DNA of 64,000 nt, taken from positions 186,001 to 250,000 of the forward strand of contig NW_026262742.1 in assembly GCF_021869535.1 (NCBI RefSeq). Direction: 5' to 3'. Positions 11,019 through 21,849 of this stretch are shown piece by piece. Within the stretch, counting starts at the first letter, position 1. The number at the start of each line of letters is the position of its first letter. The DNA comes from Mytilus californianus. Taxonomy: Eukaryota > Mollusca > Bivalvia > Mytilida > Mytilidae. Under the pieces are notes generated by a model that was not told where the DNA came from, did not search any database, and was given only the letters and a program-made list of their open reading frames with translations. The translations under genes were made by a program, and so were the position numbers.

Positions 11019-12647
11019 TTAGTTTGCTTTTAATTTACTGATAACAAAATCAATATTTAAACCAATAAAAACAATATTCAATGATCTTATTATAGTGTTG
11101 AATTGGTAACCTTTTAGAAAAAGTATTTAAAGGAGCCAGAATTATTTCTAAATTTCCGGGCACGGTTAACAACATTTCCGTAAAAAAGGGGATGTGCTAT
11201 CCCGTTTGAAATAAGTTTTCTACAGGTACAACCAAACTTCAAAACCAAATCTTTATATCTATGGAAAAATTTAGTAAAGGTTTTAAGTAATTTATGGTAA
11301 CGAAATCCCTGGTTTAATAATTTACCAGTAATACATAGATTACGTTCGTTAAAATCAAAAACGTCACAACAGACACGGGCATAGCGAACAAGCTGTGAAA
11401 TATAAACACCGTAAGATGTTGCCAAAGGAACATCACCATCTAAAAATGGAAAATTAACAATAGGGAACGAAAAATCGTCCCTTTTGTCGTAAATTTTAGT
11501 GTGGAGTTTCCCGTTTAAAACCGAAATATCTAAATCTAGGAAAGGACAGTTATTACCGTTTAAATTTGATTTATTTAAAGTAAGTTCCTTGGGGTAAATG
11601 TAAGCAGTATATTGAGAAAATTCTTGATTATTTAACGAAAAAATATCATCAAGATATTGATGTACGTGTTGTTGAATTTATCAATCAAATGCAATTTCGA
11701 CGGGTCTTTACTGAGTTTAGTCATAAACTGTGATTCATAACAGTACAAAAACAAGTCTGCTATTAAAGGGGCGCAATTAGTGCCCATAGGGATACCTACA
11801 ACCTGTCGATAAACTTTGTTGCCGAAACGTACATAAATATTATCAAGGAGAAAATTAACAGCTTCAATTATCTCATCACACCTCCAGTAAGTATATCTAG
11901 CTTATCTACCTTTCTCATTAGAGAAGAAGGCTTTAAATGAGTTGCAGCAAATATATTTGCATTCAGATTTACCAAACGACCATTTAATCAAATAGGAAAA
12001 CTTTTGTTTGATAAGATAGTGTGGAAGTGTAGTGTAAAGAGTAGAAAAATCAAAACTGTCAACAGAATCAAAAGGACCATCCAAAGAATTTTTTACACTC
12101 CAAAAAAAGTTAATTCCACTATGTTCATATATTTTATTACAATAGTTTATGATAAGCACTTTAATAGTAGTTAAGGAACTAGTTAAAAGCACTGAAAGAT
12201 TAGTTGTAGAACACTTACTAGAGGCCGAGATGAAACGATATTTAAATGGTTTTTTGTGTAGTTTTGGAAGCCAATACATAGTAGGGACCTTCAAATGTTC
12301 AGAAGAAGCCTTAACCTTTGATGTGGTTATGATATGTTTGTTAACTATCTGACTCTCTGTGGAGCGCATGGACTTGAATGTAGATGAATTTAAAATTTCA
12401 TTCTTAAGAACGTCCGTCTAGTATTTACGGTATACCACCACCACATTGTTGGCTGCTTTGTCGGTCGGTACAAACACGAACCGCTTTGAAAGTTCTTCAA
12501 GTTTATTTCTTATTCTGGAAATATGCGTATTATCTACTCTATTATTTACTTCTACATTATTATCAAAATGTGATATTCTATTATCTACCACATTCATACA
12601 TTTATTTAAATAAGAATCAAGAGATTTTTTATCAGATTTTTCATAAA
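11019..12647 (-). pseudogene. Penelope-like element 1, reverse transcriptase
   Basis: Minus-strand blocks in order: KSDKKSLDSYLNKCMNVV, RFVFVPTDKAANNVVVVYRK, YWLPKLHKKPFKYRFIS, motif A FDFSTLYTTLPHYLIK, SECKYICCNSFKAFF, then GIPMGTNCAPLIADLFLYCYE, motif C YLDDIF, and YGVYISQLVRYARVC to RNLCITGKLLNQGFRYHKL. The frame ends in a C-terminus matching that of the copy at 36.7 kb (stop at 11019-11021). These are PLE-type RT motifs. No GIY-YIG endonuclease follows the RT. Breaks: a TAG near 12419, a frameshift just before motif C (about 11680), another near 11114, and more around 11900. The 5' end is cut at about 12647 by the LINE inserted there in the opposite direction. Confidence 0.82.
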
Positions 12648-12703
12648 AATTCATGGCGTGTTCATGATGATCTATGTGGAAGTGATCACTTTCCAATAGT
12701 ACT

Positions 12704-13128
12704 GGCCCCCAAGGGTGACTGGGGAATAGAAGTATGGTCACCATTGGTCTTCCTCCGACCGGCAGTAAAACCCGTGCTAAAGTGGGGCGTCCGTTTGGCT
12801 GTGCGGGATGTACAAATTTGCAGCCACGTCCGGTCAGAATGGGGACGTTAAATCCGATGCCTCGTGTAAAGAGAGTGCCACGCTCTTTGCACGTTAAGAA
12901 CCCTTGCAACAACTCTTTGAGGGGTCCGTAGGTGACCTGTTGCAAGGCTAAATTTCTGTCCCTATCCAATATAAGCTCATTTCCCGTGGCAGTCTAAATT
13001 TCTCCGACCTTAATCCCTTAATCTATTACAGAACCTACCTATTGTATTTATTGTGAACTTGTTCTCGTCCTGAACATGCATGAAATATTTGCCACTGGAC
13101 GTTAAGCAACCAACAATCAATCAATCAA
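12704..13128 (+). mobile_element. SINE-like element, copy D, nested in LINE L2, with TSD
   Basis: Full-length young-type copy: head CCCCCAAGGGTGACTGGGG, core GGGACGTTAAATCCGATGCC, tail GTTAAGCAACCAACAATCAATC. Perfect 12-bp target duplication TCCAATAGTACT (12692-12703 and 13129-13140). The target lies within the LINE's endonuclease coding sequence (the FPIVL codons), so the SINE post-dates the LINE copy. Its left part gives a chimeric minus-strand open frame with the adjacent LINE/PLE, which is not a gene. Confidence 0.95.
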
Positions 13129-13180
13129 TCCAATAGTACTTGAACATCTTTTTACTTCTGCCCAACAGAGAGTACCACGT

Positions 13181-16174
13181 TTGAAACTTGACAAGGCGGA
13201 TTGGTCCTTGTTTGAGAATCTCTGTCAAGCGGAACTTCAGTCAAAGATGTTTGAGACTGTACAAGATCCAATTTTAACTTTTAATACAGTTTTAACGTCA
13301 ATTGCTGACAGAACTATTCCTAAGACCTCGGCAAATCCGAAACATCCCAGCAAACCATGGTTTGATGATGCTTGTGATCAAGCAATAGGTGACCGTAAAA
13401 AATCTGAAAAACGGTTCAACCAACAACCAACGACAGAAAACTTGAGTAATTTCCGTGTTTTTCGCGCTAAGGCACGGCGGACTTGCAGGCAAGCACGACG
13501 AACGTCTTGGAAGAAATTTGTCTCGGAGATAACATCTCGCACTCCGATGACAAAAGTATGGAACATGATACAAAAGATAAAAGGTAAAAATTCTAAAGCC
13601 ACAGTTAAACATTTAAAAAATGGCAATGATTTATTAACATCTGAAAAGGATATTGCCAACAAGCTTGGTGAAACTTTTGCGAAATCTTCTTCTTCTAACA
13701 ACTACAGGGAAGATTTTAAAAAAGTTAAAAAACAAAAAGAAAAAATTAAATTAAACTTTAAATCAAAAAATGGTGAAAATTATAATAAACTCTTTTCTCT
13801 TGAAGAACTTAAAACATCTCTATCAAAAGCCCATGATACAGCTTGTGGGCCTGATAATATTCACTACCAACTGTTAAAACACTTGCCAGATTCCTCGCTG
13901 GAAGCTCTTTTGCAGCTTATGAATAACATCTGGGAATCTGGTGATTTACCATCAATCTGGAAGCTTGCAACCGTCGTGCCTATTCCAAAACCAAGTAAAG
14001 ATCACACGGATCCTATTAATTATCGGCCAATTGCTCTTACCAGTTGTGTCTGTAAAACACTAGAACGGATGGTTAATGATCGCCTTGTTTGGTTCCTGGA
14101 ATCCAATGGGCTTTTAGCCAATATCCAGTGTGGATTCCGCCAAGGTCGCAGTACTCTTGACCATCTTGTTCGATTCGAATCATTTGTCCGTAATGGTTTT
14201 GCGAAAAATGAACATGTAGTGTCGGTCTTTTTCGATCTAGAAAAAGCCTATGATACTACATGGAAGTATGGTATTTTAAAAGATCTGTTTGATATGGGGT
14301 TGAAAGGCAATATGCCAAATTTTATTTCGAATTTTTTATCTAACAGACAATTTAATGTTAGAGTAAATTCAACCATGTCTGATCTGTATGATCAAGAGAT
14401 GGGTGTCCCTCAGGGCAGTATTTTATCTGTTACATTATTTAGTCTTAAAATCAACAGCCTTGTTGAAGTTTTAAAAAGTAATATTGAAGGTTCATTGTAT
14501 GTTGATGACTTTTTAATATGTTATAGAGGCAAAAATATGAATAACATAGAAAGACAATTACAGTTATGTCTTGGAAGAATTGAAAAATGGGCCTCGGAAA
14601 ATGGGTTTAAATTTTCCATTTCAAAAACGGTCGGGATGCATTTTTGTAACAAAAGGAAATTGCATCTTGATCCAGAACTCACTTTGTACGGCAACCCAAT
14701 TAAAATGGTTGATGAAACCAAATTTCTTGGGTAATTTTTCGATAAAAAGTTAACCTTTCTACCCCATATCAAAATGTTAAAATCGAAATGTTTAAAAGCA
14801 TTAGATATTTTAAAAGTTGTCGGCAGCACCGACTGGGGTGCTGATCGCAACATTTTACTTAATTTATATAGATCTCTAGTTAGATCTAAACTAGATTATG
14901 GCTCTATAGTGTATGGCTCTGCAAGGAAGTCCTACATACAGATTCTCGATGCTGTGCATCATCAGGGTTTGCGTCTCTGTCTTGGCGCATTTAAAACCTC
15001 ACCAGTTGAGAGTCTGTATGTAGAGGCTGATGAGCACTCACTCTCTAACAGACGTTTGAAGCTTGGACTTCAATATGCTGTCAAACTAAAAGCCTACTCA
15101 GATAATCCTGCCTACAGCTGTGTTTTTAATCCAATTTATGAAGATATTTTTGCAAAACATGAAAATAAAATTCCTCCGTTAGGTATACGTTTAAAACCAC
15201 ATTTAGCTTCTTTTGATTTAAAATCTGTTGCTCAAGTTGAAACTTGCAAATGTCCTCCATGGGAACTTCCCAAACCAAAAATGATATTTGATCTACGTGA
15301 ACACAATAAAAATAAAACAACTCCTCTTTTAATTCAGCAACACTATGCTGAAATCAAAGCCAATTATTCAGATTTTTCAACTGTCTATACTGATGGATCA
15401 AAAGATGGTGACAGAGTTGCATCTGCTGCTGTCTTCAGGGACAGAGCTGCAACTCTCCGTTTGCCATCTGATGCATCGATCTTTACTGCTGAAGCAGAAG
15501 CAATAATTTTGGCTTTGAAATTTATTGCTTCTTCAGATAAATCCAAATTTATTATATGTTCTGATTCACTTTCATGCTTACAAGCTATACAAAATACTAA
15601 AATTAAAAACCCAACAATTCTCAAAATTTTATATGTAATGAGGAATTTAAAAATTCTCCTTAAAGAAATATTATTTCTATGGGTGCCGAGTCATGTTGGA
15701 ATCCTTGGAAACACAGCTGTAGACCTTGAGGCAAAGAATGCCCTGGGTGACCCTTTATCTAACTGTGATATACCATATACCGATTTTAAATCTAATATTA
15801 GAGAATATGTTTTTAATATATTGAAAAATGAATGGAGTAAAATAGATGGTAATAAATTACATGAAATTAAACCTAATTTATGTAAACCTTTCAATAATTT
15901 TATGTGCAGAAAAGATCAGTGTGTTATTTCTAGATGTCGTATTGGTCATACTAGAATGACACACGAATATCTTTTAAAAAATGAAGTAGAACCACAATGT
16001 ATACCTTGCAACTGCAAGTATACTATTAAACATGTTTTAATCAATTGTATTGACTTTGCTGATATTCGTAAGAAGCATTTCAATGTCAATAATATGTATG
16101 ATTTATTTAATAATGTTTCATTTACAAATATTGTTTCATTTTTAAAAGAAGTTGGAATATATTCTAAAATATAA
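13181..16174 (+). pseudogene. LINE ORF2 polyprotein (end of endonuclease, RT, RNase H), copy L2
   Basis: The coding region continues after the nested SINE in one frame. The RT has KLATVVPIPKPSKDHTDPIN and YRPIALTSCVCKTLERM, motif A FFDLEKAYDT, motif B GVPQGSILSV and motif C LYVDDFLICY (YVDD catalytic pair). RNase H follows: VYTDGSKDGD (first Asp), TAEAEAIILAL (Glu), CSDSLSCLQ (Asp) and WVPSHVGILGNTAVDLEAK. The C-terminus has a Cys/His region, RCRIGHTRMTHEYLL with PCNCKYTIKHVLINC. Only one stop interrupts it: TAA at 14732-14734, where copy L3 has a Leu codon. An endonuclease, RT and RNase H on one protein, with a gag ORF in L3, points to the I superfamily (I/Nimb-like). It is inactivated by truncation, the SINE and the stop, yet it is otherwise well preserved. 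Confidence 0.92.
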
Positions 16175-16403
16175 AAATGTTATTATATTTAAAACGATTT
16201 AAAATTTTTATCACGTTATCTTAATGTTCATTTTTATTTGTAAATAATCAATTTGCTTTAATCTAGAATTTTAGTTTATTGAAGGACCTTTTGTCTGATT
16301 TTAAGAATATGCTTTAAATTGTAAAAAATATTCGAATTAGCTCTCGCCGCGATATAGCCTTGTTGTGCTAATGCGGCGTAAAGCAACCAACAATCAATCA
16401 ATC

Positions 16404-17144
16404 TTCTTCTGGTTTGTCCACTCAGAATTCTTTCTTAATTTTTCCCCGGTCTTTCTAATTTTCTTTTAATGTTTTCCTCTCATCTTGTAATCACGTGTTT
16501 TCTTCCCTCTATATTATACAAATAAGCATCAGATTCCACTTAAAGTATGGCATAATTTTCTTGAAAAAAAATTGAAGAGAAGCACAGTTTGTGATATCAT
16601 AAGAAATGACAAATGATTCTATGATGTGAGGCACATCATCACCTACCTCCATCAGCGATATGAACACAGTCGTGTTTCCAAACAAAACATTCTAAGAAAC
16701 GGTACTAGCATCTGACAACAACTCCTTCATGTAGCGTTACAATACACCACAATTGCGGATCAAAATCGAGTCGCCATATATGGTATAAGAGAGATTATTT
16801 AAACAAAGGATGAACACAGATGGATTCATGAAAAAATTGAGTTTTGGTGATGGTGATGTGTACTACAAGGAAAACATTTTGTAAAAAAGAGCGACAGCAA
16901 ACCCGATTTATTAACATTTATTTGTGTCCTTGCATTTTTCGTCAATATCTTTTTTGACCTCAATTTTGTCATCAGTAACAACATATTGAAATTTGAAAAG
17001 CTTTGGTTGAATGGTTCACGAGTAAATGCAACAATATGACAGGAAACACATTTTATTCAATCTTTCAAGAACCATAACTCCTGAACAGAAAAAGTGAAAA
17101 TCGTACAGTTGTAACAGTATTGGATACATGTATTCCATTAATTC
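16404..17144. other. No gene recognised
   Basis: I looked for the displaced 5' part of PLE 1 here because LINE L2 sits at its edge, but no minus-strand frame gives PLE motifs. A weak plus-strand reading VAIYGIREII...HRWIHEK near 16760-16830 recalls PLE GIY-YIG or linker segments but is too decayed to call. Confidence 0.4.
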
Positions 17145-17448
17145 TGTCTTCCGACTCAGAATTGGAACGTTTAACCCGATGCCTTTCTTAAAGAATTTGC
17201 AATCCTTTTTGTACGTTAGGAACCCTTGCAACAACTCTTTGAGGGGTCCGTAGTCGGTCTGTTACAAGGCAAAATATCTGTCCCTATACAATATACCCTT
17301 GTTTTCTGGTGGCAGTCCAAATTTCCCCAACCATCATCCCAGATTGACTCTTATTACAAGACCTACCTATTGTATTTATTTTTAACTTGTTCGTGTTCTA
17401 ACATGTATGAAATATTTGTCACTGGACGTTAAGCAAACAACAATCAAT
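17145..17448 (+). mobile_element. SINE-like element, copy E, 5'-truncated and diverged
   Basis: Enters the family at 'cagaattggaacgtttaacc' and continues to the tail GTTAAGCAAACAACAATCAATC. The head is missing. Many substitutions make this one of the older copies. Confidence 0.8.
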
Positions 17449-17926
17449 CGAGTTTGAATGTAGTTCCGATCTGAAGTTTTTGTGCATAGTTATAATCCTT
17501 TGAATAGGAAAATTCACTCAAATTATCAGTTTTTTTGCACTTTGTTCGTAATATTTTAAGATGTTGTTTGTTTTTCAAACTGAATTTTGTTCATTAAAAG
17601 ACTCATCTTTTGTTTAAATCAGTCATTTTGAAGCAGTAGGATTCGAGTTCGGTTCGCGTTTCTAGGTCTCTGGCACGTGACAAAAGGTCTATATAATCAT
17701 TTGCATTTTTATCGTATGTTCTGTACACAGTGTCTAAATCTGTTTTGGTACTTTGTAACGACGACAGTGACCTTGGTAAATGTTCTTGTACATTGTCTGG
17801 GACACAAACTTGTTGTGTATCTTGTTCTTGCTCTTGTTGCCTCCTTCAGTTTTTGTTGACCAAAAATCATGAGCTCCTCAGGGAGAAACTTCCTTTTACT
17901 TCTGTTATCTGAAGTTAAAAATTTAG
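17449..17926. other. Mostly unrecognised; repeat monomer trace
   Basis: Bases about 17490-17530 ('aggaaaattcactcaaattatcag') resemble one monomer of the 160-bp tandem family seen at 37.8 and 48.6 kb. The rest holds short open frames without motifs. Confidence 0.4.
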
Positions 17927-18150
17927 TATCCTTGAGGGTCCGTAGTTGGCCTGTTGCAAGGCAAAATTACTGTCCCTATTCAAAATACCTTCATTTTCCA
18001 GTGGCAGTCAAAATTTCCCCGACCATCATCCCACATGGCCTCTATTATAACAAAACCTACCTATTGTATTTATTGTTAACTTGTTCTCGTCCTGAACATG
18101 CATGATATATTTGTCACTGGACGTTAAGCAACCAACAATCAATCAATCAA
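17927..18150 (+). mobile_element. SINE-like element, copy F, 5'-truncated
   Basis: Begins at 'ccttgagggtccgtagttgg' and ends with GTTAAGCAACCAACAATCAATC. It is followed by a 104-bp flank that recurs after copy G. Confidence 0.85.
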
Positions 18151-18254
18151 TTAAATCCTTGAAAACTGGTTCTTAGTTGGGCAGGAATGCTGAAGCCATG
18201 TTCATTTTATTCAAATAAACTCATCATAGATACCAGGACCAACATTTTATATTT
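18151..18254 (+). repeat. Duplicated flank, first copy (identical to 19195-19298)
   Basis: These 104 bases directly follow SINE copy F, and the same sequence directly follows SINE copy G. The last part (from 'aataaactcatcatagatacc') is the start of a dispersed bivalve repeat. In this first copy it continues with the next part of that repeat; in the second copy it does not. Confidence 0.92.
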
Positions 18255-18400
18255 GCGCCAGACGCGTTTCGTCTACAAAAGACTCATCAGTGACGTTCGA
18301 ATCAAAAAATGTTTAAAAGGCTAAATAAAGTATAAAGTTGGAGAGCATTGAGGACTAAAAATTCCTAAAAGTTCTGCAAAATACGGCTAAGTTTTGTAAT
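18215..18400 (+). repeat. Dispersed repeat of the GCGCCAGACGCGTTTCGTC family
   Basis: Landmarks: 'ctcatcatagataccaggac', 'gcgccagacgcgtttcgtc', 'aaaagactcatcagtgacg' and 'gagcattgaggac'. I recognise this as a common repeat in mussel DNA; its class is unknown to me. It begins within the duplicated flank. Confidence 0.55.
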
Positions 18401-18447
18401 CTGAATAGTTCAATATGATCTACTTACACAATTCAAACTCTCTCTTG

Positions 18448-18609
18448 TTAATGAGACAGATCAAAGGTTTCAAAATCCTCTAGATTTTCCAGCTGTTCTA
18501 GTTCCATTATTGGTTCATTATACACAAGGCTGGCCACTGGATATTTAAGCAATATTTTCAGCAGATCCCTGATCTCCACCAACAGATACTTTGACCATTC
18601 TTTGATATC
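18448..18609 (-). CDS. Candidate terminal exon of an unidentified gene
   Basis: On the minus strand a good acceptor (catttattttttag) precedes 54 codons that stay open to a TAA at 18448-18450. They read DIKEWSKYLLVEIRDLLKIL, then LKYPVASLVYNEPIMELEQL, and ending ENLEDFETFDLSH. The composition (amphipathic, acidic C-terminus) and codon use look like genuine coding sequence, unlike the surrounding repeats. I do not recognise the family. The upstream exons should lie to the right, but that side is occupied by a SINE and a 5-kb satellite, so they are distant or lost. Phase 0 is assumed. Confidence 0.42.
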   Translation of the reverse strand, partial: DIKEWSKYLLVEIRDLLKILLKYPVASLVYNEPIMELEQLENLEDFETFDLSH

Positions 18610-18687
18610 CTAAAAAATAAATGAATTTAAAGATAAATGCTACAAAAATTATAAATTTTAATTCCCACTACAAAAAAAAAAAACAAG

Positions 18688-18765
18688 TCAAAGGACCATA
18701 TATAACTGCAAAAAATCACCAGACTGTAACAAGATTTGAACTAAATCTGTAACATGTCCTGATAA
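18688..18765 (+). repeat. Monomer fragment of the 160-bp tandem family
   Basis: 'caaaggaccatatataactgc' through 'ctgtaacatgtcctgataaa' matches one monomer of the arrays at 37.8 and 48.6 kb. SINE copy G begins at its right end. Confidence 0.5.
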
Positions 18766-18770
18766 AACAA

Positions 18771-19194
18771 CCCCCCAAGGGTGACTGGGGAATAGAAGTA
18801 TGGTCACCATTGGTCTTCCTCCGACCGGCAGTAAAACCCGTGCTAAAGTGGGGCGTCCGTTTGGTTGTGCGGGATGTACAAATTTGCAGCCACGTCCGGT
18901 CAGAATGGGGACGTTAAATCCGATGCCTCGTGTAAAGAGAGTGCCACGCTCTTTGCACGTTAAGAACCCTTGCAACAACTCTTTGAGGGGTCCGTAGGTG
19001 ACCTGTTGCAAGGCTAAATTTCTGTCCCTATCCAATATGCCCTCATTTCCCGTGGCAGTCTAAATTTCTCCGACCTTAATCCCTTAATCTATTACAGAAC
19101 CTACCTATTGTATTTATTGTGAACTTGTTCTCGTCCTGAATATGCATGAAATATTTGCCACTGGACGTTAGGCAACCAACAATCAATCAATCAA
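18771..19194 (+). mobile_element. SINE-like element, copy G, full length
   Basis: Nearly identical to copies D, H and I, hence young. No target duplication: its left flank is a 160-family monomer, whereas its right flank duplicates the right flank of copy F. This suggests recombination between SINE copies after insertion. Confidence 0.92.
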
Positions 19195-19298
19195 TTAAAT
19201 CCTTGAAAACTGGTTCTTAGTTGGGCAGGAATGCTGAAGCCATGTTCATTTTATTCAAATAAACTCATCATAGATACCAGGACCAACATTTTATATTT
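19195..19298 (+). repeat. Duplicated flank, second copy
   Basis: Identical to 18151-18254. It ends abruptly at 'ttatattt', where the satellite array begins. Confidence 0.92.
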
Positions 19299-21849
19299 AA
19301 CAGCCACAGCTTTTTTTGAAAATTTTACATTTTTCAGTTAATTTAACCACTTTTTGGATAATTAAATTAGATGAAACCTTAAATCGACCATATTTTATAG
19401 ATATTTGTATAGAATGTACACCAAACCTGCCATCGGTGTATTAATAATTTTTCTACATTTTACTGTAAATTTGACGACTTTTTTGATAATTGTATTTAAT
19501 AATACATTAAAACAATCATTTTTTCCAGATTATTTTCTGAGATGTACTGACACTTGTTGTAGATAAAAACATGAACCAACCACAGCTTTGTTGAAAATTT
19601 TACATTTTTCAGTTAATTTAACTACTTTTTGGCTGATTGAATTAGATGAAACCTTAAATCGACCAGATTTTATAGATATGTGTCTAGAATGTGCACAAAA
19701 CCTGCCATTGGTGTATTGATAATTTCTCCACATTTTACTGTTAATTTGACAACTTTTTTGATAATTGTATTAAATGTTACCTTAAGTCGGTCATTTGATC
19801 AAGATAAATTTCTAATATGTATTAACAATTGTATTTGAAGTAAGCCTGAACCAACAACAGCTTTGTTGAAATTTTTTTATTTTTCAGTTAATTTAACCAC
19901 ATTTTGGATGATTGAATTAGATGAAACCTTAAATCGATGATATTTTATAGATATTTGTCTAGAATGTGCACAAAACCTGCCATCGGTGTATTGATAATTT
20001 CCCCACATTTTACCGTTAATTTGACAACTTTTTTGATAATTGTATTAGATGTTACCTTAAGTCGGTCATTTGATCAAGATAAATTTCTAATATATATTGA
20101 CAATTGTATTTGAAGTAAACCTGAACCAACCACAGCTTTGTTAAAAATATTACAACATTTTCAGTAAATTTTACCACTTTTTGGATAATTAATTAAGATG
20201 TTACATTAAATCGACCATATTCTAAAGATAGCTTTATAGAATGTAACACCAAACTTGCCATCGCTTTGATAATGATTTTTCTACATTTAACTGTAAATTT
20301 GACCATTTTTTTGATAATTGTATTTGATATTAACTTAAAGCGATCATTTCTTTTAGATCATTTTCTTAGATGTACTGAAAGTTGTATCAGATGTTAACAT
20401 GAACCTACCACAACTTTTTTGAAAATTTTACATTTTTCAGTTAATTTAACCACTTTTTGGATAACTAAATTAGATGAAACCTTAAATCGACCATATTTTA
20501 TAGATATTTGTATAGAATGTACACCAAACCTGCCATCGGTGTATTAATAATTTTTCTACATTTTACTGTAAATTTGACGACTTTTTTGATAACTGTATTT
20601 AATAATACATTAAAACAATCATTTGTTCCAGATTATTTTCTGAGATGTACTGACACTTGTTGTAGATAAAAAGATGAACCAACCACAGCTTTGTTGAAAA
20701 TTTTTACATTTTTCAGTTAATTTAACCACATTTTGGATGATTGAATTAGATGAAACCTTAAATCGATCATATTTTATAGATATTTGTTTAGAATGTGCAC
20801 AAAACCTGCCATCAGTGTTTTGATAACTTTCCCACATTTTACTGTTAATTTGACAACTTTTTTGATAATTGTATTAGATGTTACCTTAGGTCGGTCATTT
20901 GATCAAGATAAATTTCTAATATGTATTAACAATTGTATTTGAAGTAAAGCTGAACCAACCACAGCTTTATTAAAAATATTACAACATTTTTGAATAAATT
21001 TTACCACTTTTTTGATAATTCATTAAGATGTTACATTAAATCGACCATATTCTAGAGACAGTTTTATAGAATGTAACACCAAACCTGCCATCGGTTTAAT
21101 AATGATTTTTCAACATTTAACTGTAAATTCGGCCATTTTTTTGATAATTGTATTTGATATTACCTTAAAGCGGTCATTTGTTCTAGATCATTTTCTTAGA
21201 TGTACTGAAAGTTGTATCAGATGTAAACATGAACCAACCACAGCTTTTTCGAAAATTTTACATTTTTCAGTTAATTTAACCACTTTTTGGATAATTAAAT
21301 TAGATGAAACCTTAAATCGACCATATTTTATAGATATTTGTATAGAATGTACACCAAACCTGCCATCGGTGTATTAATAATTTTTCTACATTTTATTGTA
21401 AATTTGACGACTTTTTTTATAACTGTATTTAATAATACATTAAACCAATCATTTGTTCCAGATTATTTTCTGAGATGTACTGACACTTGTTGTAGATAAA
21501 AAGATGAACCAACCACAGCTTTGTTGAAAATTTTACATTTTTCAGTTAATTTAACCACATTTTGGATGATTGAATTAGATGAAACCTTAAATCGATCATT
21601 TTTTATAGATATTTGTCTAGAATGTGCACAAAACCTGCCGTCGGTGTATTGATAATTTTCCCACATTTTACTGTTAATTTGACAACTTTTTTGATAATTG
21701 TATTTAATGTTACCTTAAGTCGGTGATTTGATCGAGATAAATTTCTTATATGTATTGACAACTGTATTTGAAGTAAACCTGAACCAACCACATCTTTATT
21801 AAAAATATTACAACATTTTTCAGTAAATTTTACAACTTTTTTTGGATAA
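19299..21849 (+). repeat. Higher-order satellite array, left arm of a large inverted repeat
   Basis: About nine 275-bp units in direct orientation, each marked by 'gaaccaaccacagctttgtt' (near 19305, 19575, 19850, 20125, 20400, 20675, 20955, 21231, 21508, 21781). Each unit is a dimer of related monomers of about 137 bp: one has 'tacatttttcagttaattta', the other 'tacattttactgtaaatttg', with aligned flanks. Second-half monomers come in three types ordered B, B', (B'), B'', B, B', B'', B, B', so the true period is about 830 bp (six monomers) with one extra dimer near the left. Open frames inside are low-complexity by-products. Confidence 0.92.

Larger units (their letters stand above)
12648..16403 (+). 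mobile_element. I-type LINE, 5'-truncated, with nested SINE (copy L2)
   Basis: Starts inside the endonuclease domain (SWRVHDDLCGSDHFPIVL at about 12652-12703), is interrupted by a SINE-like element at 12704-13128, and resumes with the duplicated target CCAATAGTACT. It then runs through RT, RNase H and the 3' untranslated region to GCGGCGTAAAGCAACC and the (AATC)n tail. It lies inside or against the PLE at 11.0-12.6 kb. I could not find a target duplication for the LINE itself. Comparison with copy L3 at 24.3-32.4 kb shows close similarity throughout. Confidence 0.92.

Noticed and set aside
12734-12969. Apparently conserved short proteins recurring at 12.7, 18.8, 49.9 and 51.9 kb (for example MDRDRNLALQQVTYGPLKEL)
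   Set aside because: They are accidental open frames within near-identical SINE-like copies, present on both strands.
16690-16840. Decayed GIY-YIG or PLE linker on the plus strand
   Set aside because: Only a few residues fit and the strand is opposite to the adjacent PLE.
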